Virus record (IMG/VR): IMGVR_UViG_3300027917_000024
Coordinates: 1 to 64,000 of that record
Length of the DNA stretch: 64,000 nt
Reading direction: 5' to 3' (one strand)
From: a virus
How positions within the stretch are numbered: position 1 is the first letter of the stretch; every line of letters begins with the position of its first letter. The position numbers were made by a program, and so were the translations under genes. Under the pieces are notes generated by a model. That model was not told the origin of the DNA, ran no database searches, and saw nothing but the letters and a program-made list of their open reading frames with translations. Of the stretch, positions 7,691-14,770 are shown one piece after another.

Positions 7691-7779
7691 TCATGGCCGT
7701 AACACTCATCACAAATTTCAAGACCATCATCGCCTTGGGGGGATTCACATACCCACTTACCACATACAACAATGGACAC
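7687..7779 (-). CDS. 30-residue zinc-knuckle protein
   Basis: The frame starts at GTG and encodes MSIVVCGKWVCESP...EICDECYGHE, with CxxxxC and CxxC pairs suited to one zinc ion. Its TGA overlaps the ATG of the metallopeptidase-like gene. A GGAGGGGG element lies about 12 nt before the start. The zinc-knuckle pattern and the ATGA coupling are the main support. Confidence 0.5.
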   Translation of the reverse strand: MSIVVCGKWVCESPQGDDGLEICDECYGHE

Positions 7780-7867
7780 AGAGACATACCGCCCCCTCCA
7801 TTTCCCACGCTCCACAATGACAACGATAAGGATCTTTTTCTGCAGGATCATTAATCAATAACGACAT
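7757..7867 (-). CDS. 36-residue Cys-rich mini-protein
   Basis: The frame encodes MSLLINDPAEKDPYRCHCG followed by CLCVHCC, with six Cys in 36 residues. GGGAGGG precedes the ATG at 7867, which lies inside the end of the upstream gene (7851-8129). Metal binding is likely; role unknown. Confidence 0.55.
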   Translation of the reverse strand: MSLLINDPAEKDPYRCHCGAWEMEGAVCLCVHCCMW

Positions 7868-8129
7868 ACTCCCTCCCTTCACACTTCAGTAGCTTCACCG
7901 TATTCAGGTTTGCATTTCGATAGCTTAGAATTTTACGGTCAAACATGTTAACAAGGTGAGGTTTGCCTTCGGCAGGATTCCGACCGCCATTTGAATACTT
8001 CTTCACACCAGTTCGCCCATTCATTTGGCGAAAGCTCTTGTCCTGCTTTTCAAAGTAGACAGTAAAGAATCGGCCTTTCTGGTTTTCAATTTTACTTCTC
8101 AGTTCACTTCTCTTCAGTGGAATAACCAT
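7851..8129 (-). CDS. Hypothetical DNA/RNA-associated-looking small protein
   Basis: The 92-residue basic product contains KGRFFTVYFEKQDKSFRQM, NGRTGVKK and NMFDRKILSYRNANL. This resembles a recurrent family of small beta-barrel-like proteins on plasmids and phages with no assigned activity. It overlaps the start of the 36-residue gene downstream. Confidence 0.6.
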   Translation of the reverse strand: MVIPLKRSELRSKIENQKGRFFTVYFEKQDKSFRQMNGRTGVKKYSNGGRNPAEGKPHLVNMFDRKILSYRNANLNTVKLLKCEGREYVVID

Positions 8130-8153
8130 TTCCCTTTCCTTTCCTATTCATTG

Positions 8154-8444
8154 TTACCTTCTACCTGACCTTCCTTTCTTGGCTCGTTTATGTACTCGAT
8201 TATGTTGTGCCTTGGAAATCCTCTTCAAATTACTCTTACGCATATCTGATTTCTTCTTATTCCTATGATGAACAACTTCTCCAGGCTTGGCTCCAGCTTT
8301 TCTTCGATAGTAATGTGCGCTCTTTCCACCCTTCCATGCTCCGTTTTGAGCTCCTGTACGCATTAAACTTTTTTTCTTATCCCTTCTACTCCTATTCCTG
8401 CTGGTATCTCTTGGGCGTGTATTCTTGATTTTGCGTTTTGCCAT
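8154..8444 (-). CDS. Small HNH-like protein
   Basis: The 96-residue, very basic protein contains GAWKGGKSAHYY, EVVHHRNKKKSDMRKSN, LKRISKAQHNRVH. The HH...N...H spacing matches the beta-beta-alpha-metal core of HNH nucleases. The N-terminal 35 residues are Arg/Lys-rich. AAAGGAG lies before the ATG at 8444. It may be a homing-type nuclease or a DNA-binding remnant; activity is not shown. Confidence 0.6.
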   Translation of the reverse strand: MAKRKIKNTRPRDTSRNRSRRDKKKSLMRTGAQNGAWKGGKSAHYYRRKAGAKPGEVVHHRNKKKSDMRKSNLKRISKAQHNRVHKRAKKGRSGRR

Positions 8445-8473
8445 CACACTTCTCCTTTCTGTAGTATTTCATT

Positions 8474-8484
8474 ATTATACCACA
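8474..8484 (-). promoter_or_regulatory. Extended -10 promoter element
   Basis: The minus strand reads TGTGGTATAAT, a perfect extended -10, 30 nt upstream of the HNH-like gene and directly after the U-tract of the RNA unit at 8484-8592. No TTGACA is present at -35. Confidence 0.55.
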
Positions 8485-8592
8485 AAAAGAAAAAAGAGGG
8501 CAGGGGTAAGAAACCAAAGGAGGTAAAGAGAGGGATGTAGGGAGGCATTCCAATCTAACCGTTGGCAACTTACCCCTTTGTGGATGCCCTTA
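8484..8592 (-). ncRNA. Candidate small structured RNA with terminator
   Basis: From the start expected for the promoter at 8599-8627, the transcript begins AAGGGC and contains AGGGGTAAG (8569-8577). These can pair with GCCCT and CTTACCCCT near the 3' end (8496-8510), which is followed at once by a T6-C-T5 run. That gives a long closed stem enclosing about 60 nt and a plausible intrinsic end. The unit precedes a separate -10 element and the HNH-like gene. Identity is unknown; it could also be an attenuated leader. Confidence 0.45.
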
Positions 8593-8598
8593 TTGTAA

Positions 8599-8627
8599 AT
8601 CATACCACACACCCATAATCTTGTCAA
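8599..8627 (-). promoter_or_regulatory. Strong sigma70-type promoter
   Basis: TTGACA (8622-8627) and TATGAT (8599-8604) are separated by exactly 17 nt, with TGTGG before the -10. It is one of the best promoter matches in the window and points into the candidate small RNA. Confidence 0.85.
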
Positions 8628-8658
8628 GCCCCTTTTTATATTTTTTATATCTTACTAA

Positions 8659-8859
8659 CTAAAATATTATTCTAAGTGATATTATGAAAAGTGTTATCGC
8701 AAAGGATAAGATCATACCCGCACTAAGAGATCCCTTCACTTCATCCTTAGTAAAACCATCCTCCTCCCGATTACCAGAGCTCACCATAAGAAACCCTATC
8801 CCAAGAAGAAACGCTAAAGATACAAAAAATATCATATATCCAAAAAACATTATCCACAT
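8659..8859 (-). CDS. Small two-helix membrane protein
   Basis: The 66-residue protein has hydrophobic segments at about residues 1-27 and 47-66 joined by a charged loop (GNREEDGFTKDEVKG). It is an integral inner-membrane protein by composition. AGAGGA precedes the ATG. Role unknown; holin or exclusion protein are possible. Confidence 0.6.
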   Translation of the reverse strand: MWIMFFGYMIFFVSLAFLLGIGFLMVSSGNREEDGFTKDEVKGSLSAGMILSFAITLFIISLRIIF

Positions 8860-8862
8860 ATC

Positions 8863-9465
8863 CTATTCCTCTCGCAAAAATGCCAGTTTAGCCAATCTCG
8901 TTAATGACCTATTCTCCTTAGTTCGAATACCCTTAAGTTTCTTATGTAGATGAACAGGCCTACTACATACAAGAATATCGCTATGTGTTATACATACTCG
9001 CCGGAATCCTGCTCGTAGTTTGGAGTAGAGTTGCTCAATGGTCATACCAAGTTTGCGGGGGGATTTCGGATAATTTGCAACGAAGATAGAAAAGGGATTC
9101 ATCAACTGCCAGATCTCATTTAAGGTCGTCGAAAGCATCTCATCACTAACCTGAACATTCAAAACATTAGATGCAAAAATGATATCCCACTTTCCTTTCA
9201 CTGAAATCAGATCTTTCACAAACATTCCATCGGCCTTAGAATCTTTTACAAAATCATGAGCCCACGTATTACCATAGCCAGCCTTCCTTAACATCTTTGT
9301 ATGAATAGCCTTGTGTCCTGAACCGTAATCAAGAATCCAATCTGTCTTATCATAAGCCATATCCAAAATCAGCTTCGGTACCTTAGCATTCGGCCCCACT
9401 GCACCCGAACTACGAGATGTCTTTACTACTTTACTTACCTCCTCTTCCTTAAATTGCACTTCCAT
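8863..9465 (-). CDS. Class I SAM methyltransferase-like protein
   Basis: The 200-residue protein has WILDYGSGHKAIHTKML near residue 43 (motif I), AHDFV (motif II region) and DIIFASNVLNV (motif IV) followed by a carboxy region with basic residues. This is a Rossmann methyltransferase layout. Substrate unknown. GGGGGG lies before the ATG. It is one of three methyltransferases in the left block. Confidence 0.65.
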   Translation of the reverse strand: MEVQFKEEEVSKVVKTSRSSGAVGPNAKVPKLILDMAYDKTDWILDYGSGHKAIHTKMLRKAGYGNTWAHDFVKDSKADGMFVKDLISVKGKWDIIFASNVLNVQVSDEMLSTTLNEIWQLMNPFSIFVANYPKSPRKLGMTIEQLYSKLRAGFRRVCITHSDILVCSRPVHLHKKLKGIRTKENRSLTRLAKLAFLREE

Positions 9466-9497
9466 TACATCGCCCCCCTCTTCTATCTCATAGTTTT

Positions 9498-9641
9498 CTA
9501 CTTGTAGATTCCCTGATCCCTCTCTAAATCTCTCAGTGGATACTTTACCCTCCTCTTCGGTTTTGGAGTATGTACTTTTGTTGGACGTACCCAGGATCTC
9601 ACCTTAGGCACCTTCCTATTTTTTATATCTTTACGTGCCAT
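9498..9641 (-). CDS. 47-residue basic mini-protein
   Basis: The frame encodes MARKDIKNRKVPKVRSWVRP and continues with Lys/Arg/Pro-rich sequence. An AAGGA element precedes the ATG, which overlaps the 3' end of the upstream gene (stop at 9631). Nucleic-acid binding is plausible from charge alone. Confidence 0.55.
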   Translation of the reverse strand: MARKDIKNRKVPKVRSWVRPTKVHTPKPKRRVKYPLRDLERDQGIYK

Positions 9642-9861
9642 TTATATCCTTATCCTCCAAAAAGGAAAAGTAAAATCGTGGGAAGTTCTGATAAAGCAAT
9701 GTCCCTTTCTTGCCATCAGCCTTCCTTAATACTCTTACCCTCCGATGCAAGAATTCGTATACAACAAAATTACTCTTCAGCTCACTTGTATTCCACACTT
9801 CACCATACATATTCTCCAAGTGTGCCCGATCTTTTATCTCCTTGGCTGTCTCTCTCCTCAT
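9631..9861 (-). CDS. Hypothetical protein, paralogue of 4905-5153
   Basis: The 76-residue protein aligns with the product of 4905-5153: MYGEVWNTSEL, FVVYEFLHRRVRV, RKADGKKGTL and PRFYFSFL. The ATG at 9861 with GGAG 5 nt upstream is preferred to one 8 codons earlier because it matches the paralogue's length. Function unknown. Confidence 0.65.
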   Translation of the reverse strand: MRRETAKEIKDRAHLENMYGEVWNTSELKSNFVVYEFLHRRVRVLRKADGKKGTLLYQNFPRFYFSFLEDKDINGT

Positions 9862-9980
9862 ATTAACTCCATTCCATGCTATCATCTATAGAGAAAAAGC
9901 AGTTCATAATGTAATACAATAAAATTTACACGGAATTCAATAGGTTATCAGATCGAACTGACTTTCCGATTTATACATCA

Positions 9981-10085
9981 TTAGAGCAAAAAATAAAGAG
10001 AACCCAATATCCAAATGAAAGCTATAGCAAAACCTATAACCTGTAGAGTAAGCATAAAAGGATCCTCATCGTTAGGATGCCTCAC
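9981..10085 (-). CDS. 34-residue single-pass membrane protein
   Basis: The GTG-started frame encodes an acidic N-terminus (MRHPNDEDPF) followed by one hydrophobic helix to the end. AGGAGG is 7 nt upstream and the promoter at 10119-10147 is just before it, so this mini-gene is the first product of that transcript. Role unknown. Confidence 0.6.
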   Translation of the reverse strand: MRHPNDEDPFMLTLQVIGFAIAFIWILGSLYFLL

Positions 10086-10118
10086 AGTTAATCCTCCTTA
10101 CATTATTGATGATCCCCA

Positions 10119-10147
10119 GTTATACCACAAGACCTGAATCTTGTCAA
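10119..10147 (-). promoter_or_regulatory. Sigma70-type promoter
   Basis: TTGACA (10142-10147), 17-nt spacer ending CTTGTGG, TATAAC (10119-10124). The -35 overlaps the stop codon region of the upstream gene. Confidence 0.8.
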
Positions 10148-10431
10148 GCCTTTTTTCTCCCACCCTTCTTAATTTTTTTCTTGGCCTTTGACTCAGCCTC
10201 CCACTCCTTCATCTCCTCAGTTTTATGGTTATGTCGATTCAATATCTCAAAAACAGAGCTGACCAAAGGGACGTATCCCCCTGACCGATCATGATCAACA
10301 ATAAAATTCTCATATCCTCTGGGTTTTACGATGCGATACATATAATACTTAGTAGAACGACACTTTCCAATTCTCTGGATATGTACTTCATCAATCTGAT
10401 CAAAATTAACGGATACTTTTACGACGAGCAC
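10144..10431 (-). CDS. Hypothetical protein with basic tail
   Basis: The 95-residue product has a beta-like N-terminal half (VVKVSVNFDQIDEVHIQR) and a Lys-rich C-terminus. GTG start overlaps the end of the upstream gene by 26 nt. No domain recognised. Confidence 0.55.
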   Translation of the reverse strand: MLVVKVSVNFDQIDEVHIQRIGKCRSTKYYMYRIVKPRGYENFIVDHDRSGGYVPLVSSVFEILNRHNHKTEEMKEWEAESKAKKKIKKGGRKKA

Positions 10432-10681
10432 CTCTCCCTCTCCTCCTTACAATTTTCCAAAGACTATCTGCTCCATTAAAAAGGTTTGCCTTTTTATGCC
10501 GTCGAATAGCAGCAGTCGCCCTACTATCCCTCCAGTTATAAATCATTAACTCATCCCCGTCAAGATAATATTCAAAATGATGTACTAACCCACAATCGCA
10601 GCATGCCCAAAGTAATGGACTCTCTTTATATCTAACCTTTACAGCTTCTCCATCGTATACAGGATCATACCTACCTGCCAT
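10406..10681 (-). CDS. Small zinc-binding hypothetical protein
   Basis: The 91-residue product contains WACCDCGLVHHFEYYL near residue 27, a compact Cys/His cluster that could hold a metal. The C-terminus is Arg-rich (RRRGRGARRKS). AGGAG precedes the ATG. Similar small proteins are known from phages; no function assigned. Confidence 0.6.
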   Translation of the reverse strand: MAGRYDPVYDGEAVKVRYKESPLLWACCDCGLVHHFEYYLDGDELMIYNWRDSRATAAIRRHKKANLFNGADSLWKIVRRRGRGARRKSIR

Positions 10682-10692
10682 TAGTAAGTCTC

Positions 10693-11235
10693 CTAGATAT
10701 CAGACTTGTTAGAACAATCACAAAATCCTATAATCCTAACATCCTCCTTCTTAAAGACCTTTGCCTTATCACCTATCCAAATGTCAATTCTATTCTCGTA
10801 TCTCTTATTCATTATATCATTAACCGTAAAGATCCCAAAACCTTCCACCCACACCTTACTGAATGGAATAAAGCCCCTGTCAAGTAGATCTCTACTTACA
10901 GCTACCGTCCCTGGCCCTGTTTTCGTATTGAATGCAGTAATCTCTGGAGTACTATCGGTCTGGGAAGGGTGGGAATTGTAGCAGGTAACCGTAACCGTGG
11001 CAGACGTGACCAACTGCCTACGCCTCTCATATTGCAAGTCCAAAGTCTCATTGTTCCTGAGACAGTCAATCAATTGTTTTTGAACAGCATAATATTTTTG
11101 CTGAAACTCAAGAGCCATATTCCCAAACGTCCTCGCATACCCTCCTACATCATATAATGCGAAACGAAGAAAACCAATCCAAATACAAAGGCTCAAAGCA
11201 ACTCCTATAAAAATCAAATCCTTTTTTGTACACAT
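10693..11235 (-). CDS. Membrane-anchored 3D-domain cell-wall protein
   Basis: The 180-residue protein has an N-terminal hydrophobic helix (LIFIGVALSLCIWIGFL) and then a 3D domain. Key parts are VTVTCYNSH, GTVAVSRDLL, RGFIPFSKVWVEGFG and RIDIWIG with the acidic residues of the double-psi barrel seen in MltA/RpfB-type proteins. Family members bind or cleave peptidoglycan. Location outside the inner membrane is likely, so it may help lysis or wall remodelling. AGGAGG precedes the ATG at 11235. Confidence 0.75.
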   Translation of the reverse strand: MCTKKDLIFIGVALSLCIWIGFLRFALYDVGGYARTFGNMALEFQQKYYAVQKQLIDCLRNNETLDLQYERRRQLVTSATVTVTCYNSHPSQTDSTPEITAFNTKTGPGTVAVSRDLLDRGFIPFSKVWVEGFGIFTVNDIMNKRYENRIDIWIGDKAKVFKKEDVRIIGFCDCSNKSDI

Positions 11236-11251
11236 AATCACCTCCTAAAAA

Positions 11252-11326
11252 TGGTAGGGCGAGGGGGATTCGAACCCCCGACTCCCTGGTTAAAGGCCAG
11301 GTACTCCTCCACTGAGTTACCGCCCT
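11252..11326 (-). tRNA. tRNA-Lys (UUU)
   Basis: Full cloverleaf with 7-bp acceptor, D, anticodon stem CCTGG/CCAGG, T stem GGGGG/CCCCC and encoded A73-CCA. The loop is CCTTTAA, so the anticodon is UUU but position 33 is C instead of the near-universal U. Confidence 0.85.
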
Positions 11327-11478
11327 GTGATCAACTCTAACGTATCTTTGGCTAGTTTGCCCCCATCTATCTCTATGTAAGACAATCCAACATGAGAGCT
11401 CGCCTTATCAGCATACCATTCCAAAGTTTTGGTTACTTCCTCATATTCTTTCATTGCTTCCTTTGCCACGTATCTCAT
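11317..11478 (-). CDS. 53-residue hypothetical protein ending in tRNA-Lys
   Basis: The frame encodes MRYVAKEAMKEYEEVTKTLE and continues to LELITGR. Its TAA stop is tRNA-Lys nucleotides 8-10, so the last three codons overlap the tRNA. The ribosome site is weak. Coding character is supported by codon use and by five other genes with the same tRNA overlap. Confidence 0.5.
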   Translation of the reverse strand: MRYVAKEAMKEYEEVTKTLEWYADKASSHVGLSYIEIDGGKLAKDTLELITGR

Positions 11479-11503
11479 AGCATTTGGTCGGCCTGTAAGA
11501 TTA

Positions 11504-11764
11504 TCAAGGAGCTGCTATAGTTTCGACATCTTCCTTTTCATCCATACATCCTGGTCGGTGACGCTTCCAGTCTGGTAGCTCATTACCTAAATGGGTATCC
11601 TCAATCCATTCCTCTAGATAATGAATGTATGCCAAGAGCGATACGACTTTCTCATCCCAATGCACATTAAGATTCCTGTGATGATCGTCAGGAGGACACA
11701 TACTACATAGCAACGAAGGATACGCTCTGAATTTTCCTCTGCAAACATGCCCATCAGGTAGCAT
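11504..11764 (-). CDS. Hypothetical Cys/His-containing protein
   Basis: The 86-residue product (MLPDGHVCRGKFRAYPSLLC...) has CSMCPPDDHH, a possible metal site, and an amphipathic helix LLAYIHYLEEWIED. AAGGAG lies 6 nt before the chosen ATG at 11764. Function unknown. Confidence 0.6.
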   Translation of the reverse strand: MLPDGHVCRGKFRAYPSLLCSMCPPDDHHRNLNVHWDEKVVSLLAYIHYLEEWIEDTHLGNELPDWKRHRPGCMDEKEDVETIAAP

Positions 11765-11782
11765 CGAGTTCTCCTTTCTCAA

Positions 11783-12103
11783 CTAGTGAAGTATCTCCTT
11801 ATTTGGTTTCTTGATTCTCCACTTATGGCCTTGGTATCCAGAGAAGGTTGCCCACCCCTCTTCTCCTCCAACAACTCCTCCATACCTCACATCGAATCCG
11901 CAGCTAAAAGTCTCTCCACATACTCTAAAAAACGCAGACTCAGATCCATTCTCAACCAACTCAATATCAGTAATAGTAGTCTTGGAATCACCTTGCATAT
12001 GGGCATCACCAAAATCCTGTAACGTCCCACCAATCCAGTCAGCCCTGCTCTCAACAAACTGGCTCCACAAGGGATATGTCTTACCGTTTATTACAAGTGT
12101 CAT
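11783..12103 (-). CDS. Hypothetical protein
   Basis: The 106-residue product is beta-rich (MTLVINGKTYPLWSQFVES...) with CGETFSCGFDVRYGG and a closing WRIKKPNKEILH. GGGGG precedes the ATG. No family recognised. Confidence 0.6.
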   Translation of the reverse strand: MTLVINGKTYPLWSQFVESRADWIGGTLQDFGDAHMQGDSKTTITDIELVENGSESAFFRVCGETFSCGFDVRYGGVVGGEEGWATFSGYQGHKWRIKKPNKEILH

Positions 12104-12106
12104 ACA

Positions 12107-12304
12107 TCACCCCCGTACACACTCTAGCTTCCAGCGCTTTGTCTTACAGTAGTCTCTCACATGCCCTAAGCTCCACCCTACCATGTACCTCAAGATAGGG
12201 GCTGAGAAAACTACCCGCCCTTCCTCAGCCTCGAACCCCGCTACAAAATGTCGAGCCGAGATCCTATAGAGAGATCGTCTTTCTCTAAGGATTGTCATCG
12301 TCAT
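12107..12304 (-). CDS. Conserved small phage protein
   Basis: The 65-residue protein contains YRISARHFVAGFEAEEG, APILRYMVGW and VRDYCKTKRWK. This pattern recurs in phage and plasmid accessory proteins of unknown function. It starts inside the 3' end of the upstream gene (12285-12668), 20-nt overlap. Confidence 0.65.
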   Translation of the reverse strand: MTMTILRERRSLYRISARHFVAGFEAEEGRVVFSAPILRYMVGWSLGHVRDYCKTKRWKLECVRG

Positions 12305-12668
12305 CTTCCCAATATTGCTCGATCAGATCACATAGAACTTCTCGGGCTCCAGAGGAAAGGCCAGCAAGACACTCTCCTGCAATCTCTCCTTGAAAATCAA
12401 AAACATGCTCCCACAGATACTCATGAAGGTACCCAAACAAAAACCCCTCGCAGAAGAAGGCATCGATAATCTCGTCACAGATAGCACACATCTTATATAC
12501 ATCCCAATTGCCTTCCCACTTCCCTGTAATGTATCTGTACTTGTGAGAGGGGAGGATCTTCTTTCCACACTCACAACACTGATACTCTTTTCTGGCAGTG
12601 ACCTCTCTATTGTTGTAGCACTCGGGATGCTCATAGTCTCCAACATAGATACAAGAGCAATCAGTCAT
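12285..12668 (-). CDS. Conserved Cys-rich phage protein
   Basis: The 127-residue protein has MTDCSCIYVGDYE, CCECGKKILPSHKYRY, GKWEGNW and MCAICDEI in order, so at least one four-Cys zinc site at residues 30-65, then a helical region. This arrangement is common to a conserved phage/prophage family without known activity. GGAGG lies before the ATG at 12668. Confidence 0.7.
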   Translation of the reverse strand: MTDCSCIYVGDYEHPECYNNREVTARKEYQCCECGKKILPSHKYRYITGKWEGNWDVYKMCAICDEIIDAFFCEGFLFGYLHEYLWEHVFDFQGEIAGECLAGLSSGAREVLCDLIEQYWEDDDDNP

Positions 12669-12984
12669 TCTTACCTCCATTCACTACCTTGAGCTCTTCC
12701 TTTCGGATCATCTTCACCATTTCCTTGTGCCCCTCTTCTGCTTCTTCCCAAGTGCTATACCTTCTCATCTCCTCATTATGCTCTCCACCAAATACCAACG
12801 TCTCGAAAAGCAAAGGAGGTCCGTTCCCAAACTGGAGATCAAGAACCAGAAAGACAGTTGAAACCTCCACATCTCCTGGTAGCTTATCATATGCTACCCG
12901 CCTGTCCTTCTCAAGAGCCCGAGCTGCCTCTTCCATACTCTTTGCTTTGACTGGCTTCTTGTCTTTCAGTACATACCATACCAT
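12661..12984 (-). CDS. Conserved hypothetical protein
   Basis: The 107-residue product has VSTVFLVLDLQFGNGPPLLFET and RRYSTWEEAEEGH, a recurring phage/plasmid protein pattern with a FG-G-P-LFET core. AGGAGG precedes the ATG. Activity unknown. Confidence 0.7.
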   Translation of the reverse strand: MVWYVLKDKKPVKAKSMEEAARALEKDRRVAYDKLPGDVEVSTVFLVLDLQFGNGPPLLFETLVFGGEHNEEMRRYSTWEEAEEGHKEMVKMIRKEELKVVNGGKND

Positions 12985-12985
12985 T

Positions 12986-13441
12986 TCAATTAACCTCCTT
13001 CTTACTCGTTTGGCGCATCAGACCCATTAGCATTGTTTCTTGAAGCTTATAGAGCTCAGCTGATTTGAATATGTGAGACAAAACACCATTGATTAAAAAC
13101 TCCGATACTTGTGCCATAGTTGCTGTCAAAAAATCCCTGTGAATAAGAAGACAAAGCGCAAAAACTTCTACAGGAATTAAAATAGGCACATCTACAACTA
13201 AAAATATTTGTGAATCAACTGTCGGATCACCTTTCTCTTTTAACTTATCAAAAAAATCCTTAACGTAATGCATCATCTCATCTTCGGATTCGTATGCCTC
13301 TGTCACTTCTTCACTTATTAGCTTTATTACATCTACTAAGCGCTCCTTGAAATCATCCAGAAGTTCCTTGGGGATGTTTGTATCTTCCCGCATGTACTTC
13401 TCTAGGATCTCTAAAATTTCTTTCTCGTTAAGTTCATCCAT
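12986..13441 (-). CDS. Hypothetical protein with central hydrophobic segment
   Basis: The 151-residue protein has an acidic helical N-terminal half and a hydrophobic stretch (ILIPVEVFALCLLI) near residue 95. It may associate with the membrane. AAGGA is 6 nt before the ATG at 13441. Function unknown. Confidence 0.55.
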   Translation of the reverse strand: MDELNEKEILEILEKYMREDTNIPKELLDDFKERLVDVIKLISEEVTEAYESEDEMMHYVKDFFDKLKEKGDPTVDSQIFLVVDVPILIPVEVFALCLLIHRDFLTATMAQVSEFLINGVLSHIFKSAELYKLQETMLMGLMRQTSKKEVN

Positions 13442-13462
13442 ACGCATTCCTTATGATAAAGT

Positions 13463-13550
13463 TGGCGGAGGCTGTAGGACTCGAACCTACGCAGGTATTA
13501 CCCTGAACTCTGATTAGCAATCAGGTACCTTACCACTCGGTCAAGCCTCC
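13463..13550 (-). tRNA. tRNA-Ser (GCU)
   Basis: Cloverleaf with a long variable arm, anticodon loop TTGCTAA (anticodon GCU), G73 and encoded CCA. One C-A mismatch at the top of the anticodon stem. Confidence 0.88.
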
Positions 13551-13565
13551 TTTTATTTTTATAAG

Positions 13566-13649
13566 CGGAGGGCATGGGATTCGAACCCACAAGAGTATTA
13601 CCTCCACATGATTTCCAGTCATGCGCCTTAACCGTTCAGCCAACCCTCC
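13566..13649 (-). tRNA. tRNA-Ser (GGA)
   Basis: Anticodon stem CATGA/TCATG with loop CTGGAAA, long variable arm and G73 support serine. CCA is not encoded. It lies 15 nt from tRNA-Ser(GCU). Confidence 0.88.
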
Positions 13650-13652
13650 ATA

Positions 13653-14294
13653 CTATTCCTTATAGAAATACCATATCCCACGAATCGCCCTCTCATCCAA
13701 ACTATTATCATCACTGTAAGGAGCATCGTATTGATAGTAGGCAGAATTATATTTGTTCGTCATTACTCTATGAAATCTCATATTACAAGACTCTAATATC
13801 CCCTCTATCATAGCATGCGAAGGTCTATTACCAATCCGCTCGTAAGAGACATTATATCCTTTCTGCTTAACCCCCACTGTTTTGTCAGGATCCGCTGAGT
13901 TAACAAACTCCGTTTCAAGTATTACATATTGATTAGGCTTCAATAACGCACACAATTCAAGCAGATTCTTCCGAGGATCTGATAAATGGTATAAAGTTCC
14001 TATATGAAAAATAATATCTACCCCAGTAATATCCGGCCATCCTATATCCATATCCCATACAAAGAATTCAAGTTCAGGATGTAATTTTTTAGCATCTTCA
14101 ATATGCTCTTCCCTAACATCGAATCCTATAATATGCGGAGTCAATTCATAAAACATCATACCTAAATGACCAACACCGCAACCAACCTCTAATATACGCT
14201 TATTGACAATGTCTTCTTTAGGGATCAAATCTACAATAGCTTCATACAACTTCCGTCTGCGAGTTCCCCAATCTCCGTGATCAAATTTAGCCAT
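13653..14294 (-). CDS. Class I SAM methyltransferase
   Basis: The 213-residue protein has RILEVGCGVGHLGMMF (motif I, about residue 33), IIGFDVREEHIEDAK (motif II), WDMDIGWPD and DIIFHIGTLYHLSD (motif IV), then ALLKPNQYVILETEF. It resembles Methyltransf_11/DUF1698-type enzymes. Substrate unknown. It sits upstream of tRNA-Ser genes, and two genes away from a glycosyltransferase and radical SAM gene, perhaps one pathway. Confidence 0.75.
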   Translation of the reverse strand: MAKFDHGDWGTRRRKLYEAIVDLIPKEDIVNKRILEVGCGVGHLGMMFYELTPHIIGFDVREEHIEDAKKLHPELEFFVWDMDIGWPDITGVDIIFHIGTLYHLSDPRKNLLELCALLKPNQYVILETEFVNSADPDKTVGVKQKGYNVSYERIGNRPSHAMIEGILESCNMRFHRVMTNKYNSAYYQYDAPYSDDNSLDERAIRGIWYFYKE

Positions 14295-14317
14295 CTATCT
14301 GTACTCCTATTATATTT

Positions 14318-14388
14318 AGGGCCAAGGAGAATTGAACTCAGACCGGTGGATTGAAAGTCCCCCATCCTGACCATTAGAACATAGCCCC
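14318..14388 (-). tRNA. tRNA-Glu (UUC), degenerate
   Basis: The anticodon loop CTTTCAA is canonical for Glu(UUC), and TTCAATT resembles a T-loop. However the acceptor stem has internal mismatches, the anticodon stem has a G-A pair and only three T-stem pairs form. CCA is not encoded. It may be functional with a relaxed fold or be decaying. Confidence 0.55.
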
Positions 14389-14400
14389 TTTTACTATTAG

Positions 14401-14474
14401 AGTGCATGATGGGAGTCGAACCCCTCTCATCAGGGTGGAAACCTGAGGTACCGCCACGTATACCAGACTCGCAC
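14401..14474 (-). tRNA. tRNA-Gly (UCC)
   Basis: Anticodon stem TCAGG/CCTGA with loop TTTCCAC (UCC) and T-loop TTCGACT. The acceptor has one A-A mismatch and the D arm is irregular. It starts 4 nt after tRNA-Phe. Confidence 0.75.
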
Positions 14475-14478
14475 AATC

Positions 14479-14556
14479 TGGTGGAAGGGACTGGAATTGA
14501 ACCAGTGACCTTCTGGGCTTCGACCAGACGCTCTACCATAACTGAGCTACCCCTCC
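14479..14556 (-). tRNA. tRNA-Phe (GAA)
   Basis: Complete cloverleaf with encoded A73-CCA and anticodon stem TCTGG/CCAGA. The loop is TCGAAGC, giving GAA in the anticodon position but C at position 33. The upstream gene's TAG stop is nucleotides 8-10. Confidence 0.8.
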
Positions 14557-14756
14557 AAAAGCATACAACCTTTTATTATAGCTACAAGACTAAAGGATAA
14601 TCCAAATCCTATCAAGAGCACAGATACCCCAACCCTTCTAGTAAAAAAAATATCATCATCCAAGTATGCAATGAAACCTAGAAAAGACGAAAACAAAGCT
14701 ACAATAAAAAAGGTACATCCTAGAAAAAGCAACACATAACCCCAAAATTCTTCCAT
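14547..14756 (-). CDS. Small two-helix membrane protein ending in tRNA-Phe
   Basis: The 69-residue product has hydrophobic helices at about residues 7-30 and 43-62 separated by a short acidic/basic loop (YLDDDIFFTRR). AAGGAG precedes the ATG. The TAG stop is formed by tRNA-Phe nucleotides 8-10, a 10-nt overlap. Role unknown. Confidence 0.6.
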   Translation of the reverse strand: MEEFWGYVLLFLGCTFFIVALFSSFLGFIAYLDDDIFFTRRVGVSVLLIGFGLSFSLVAIIKGCMLLEG

Positions 14757-14770
14757 CTCATTCTCCTTTT

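Noticed and set aside
14231-14539. Minus-strand 102-codon frame
   Set aside because: It runs through tRNA-Glu, tRNA-Gly and part of tRNA-Phe and has no coding signature of its own.
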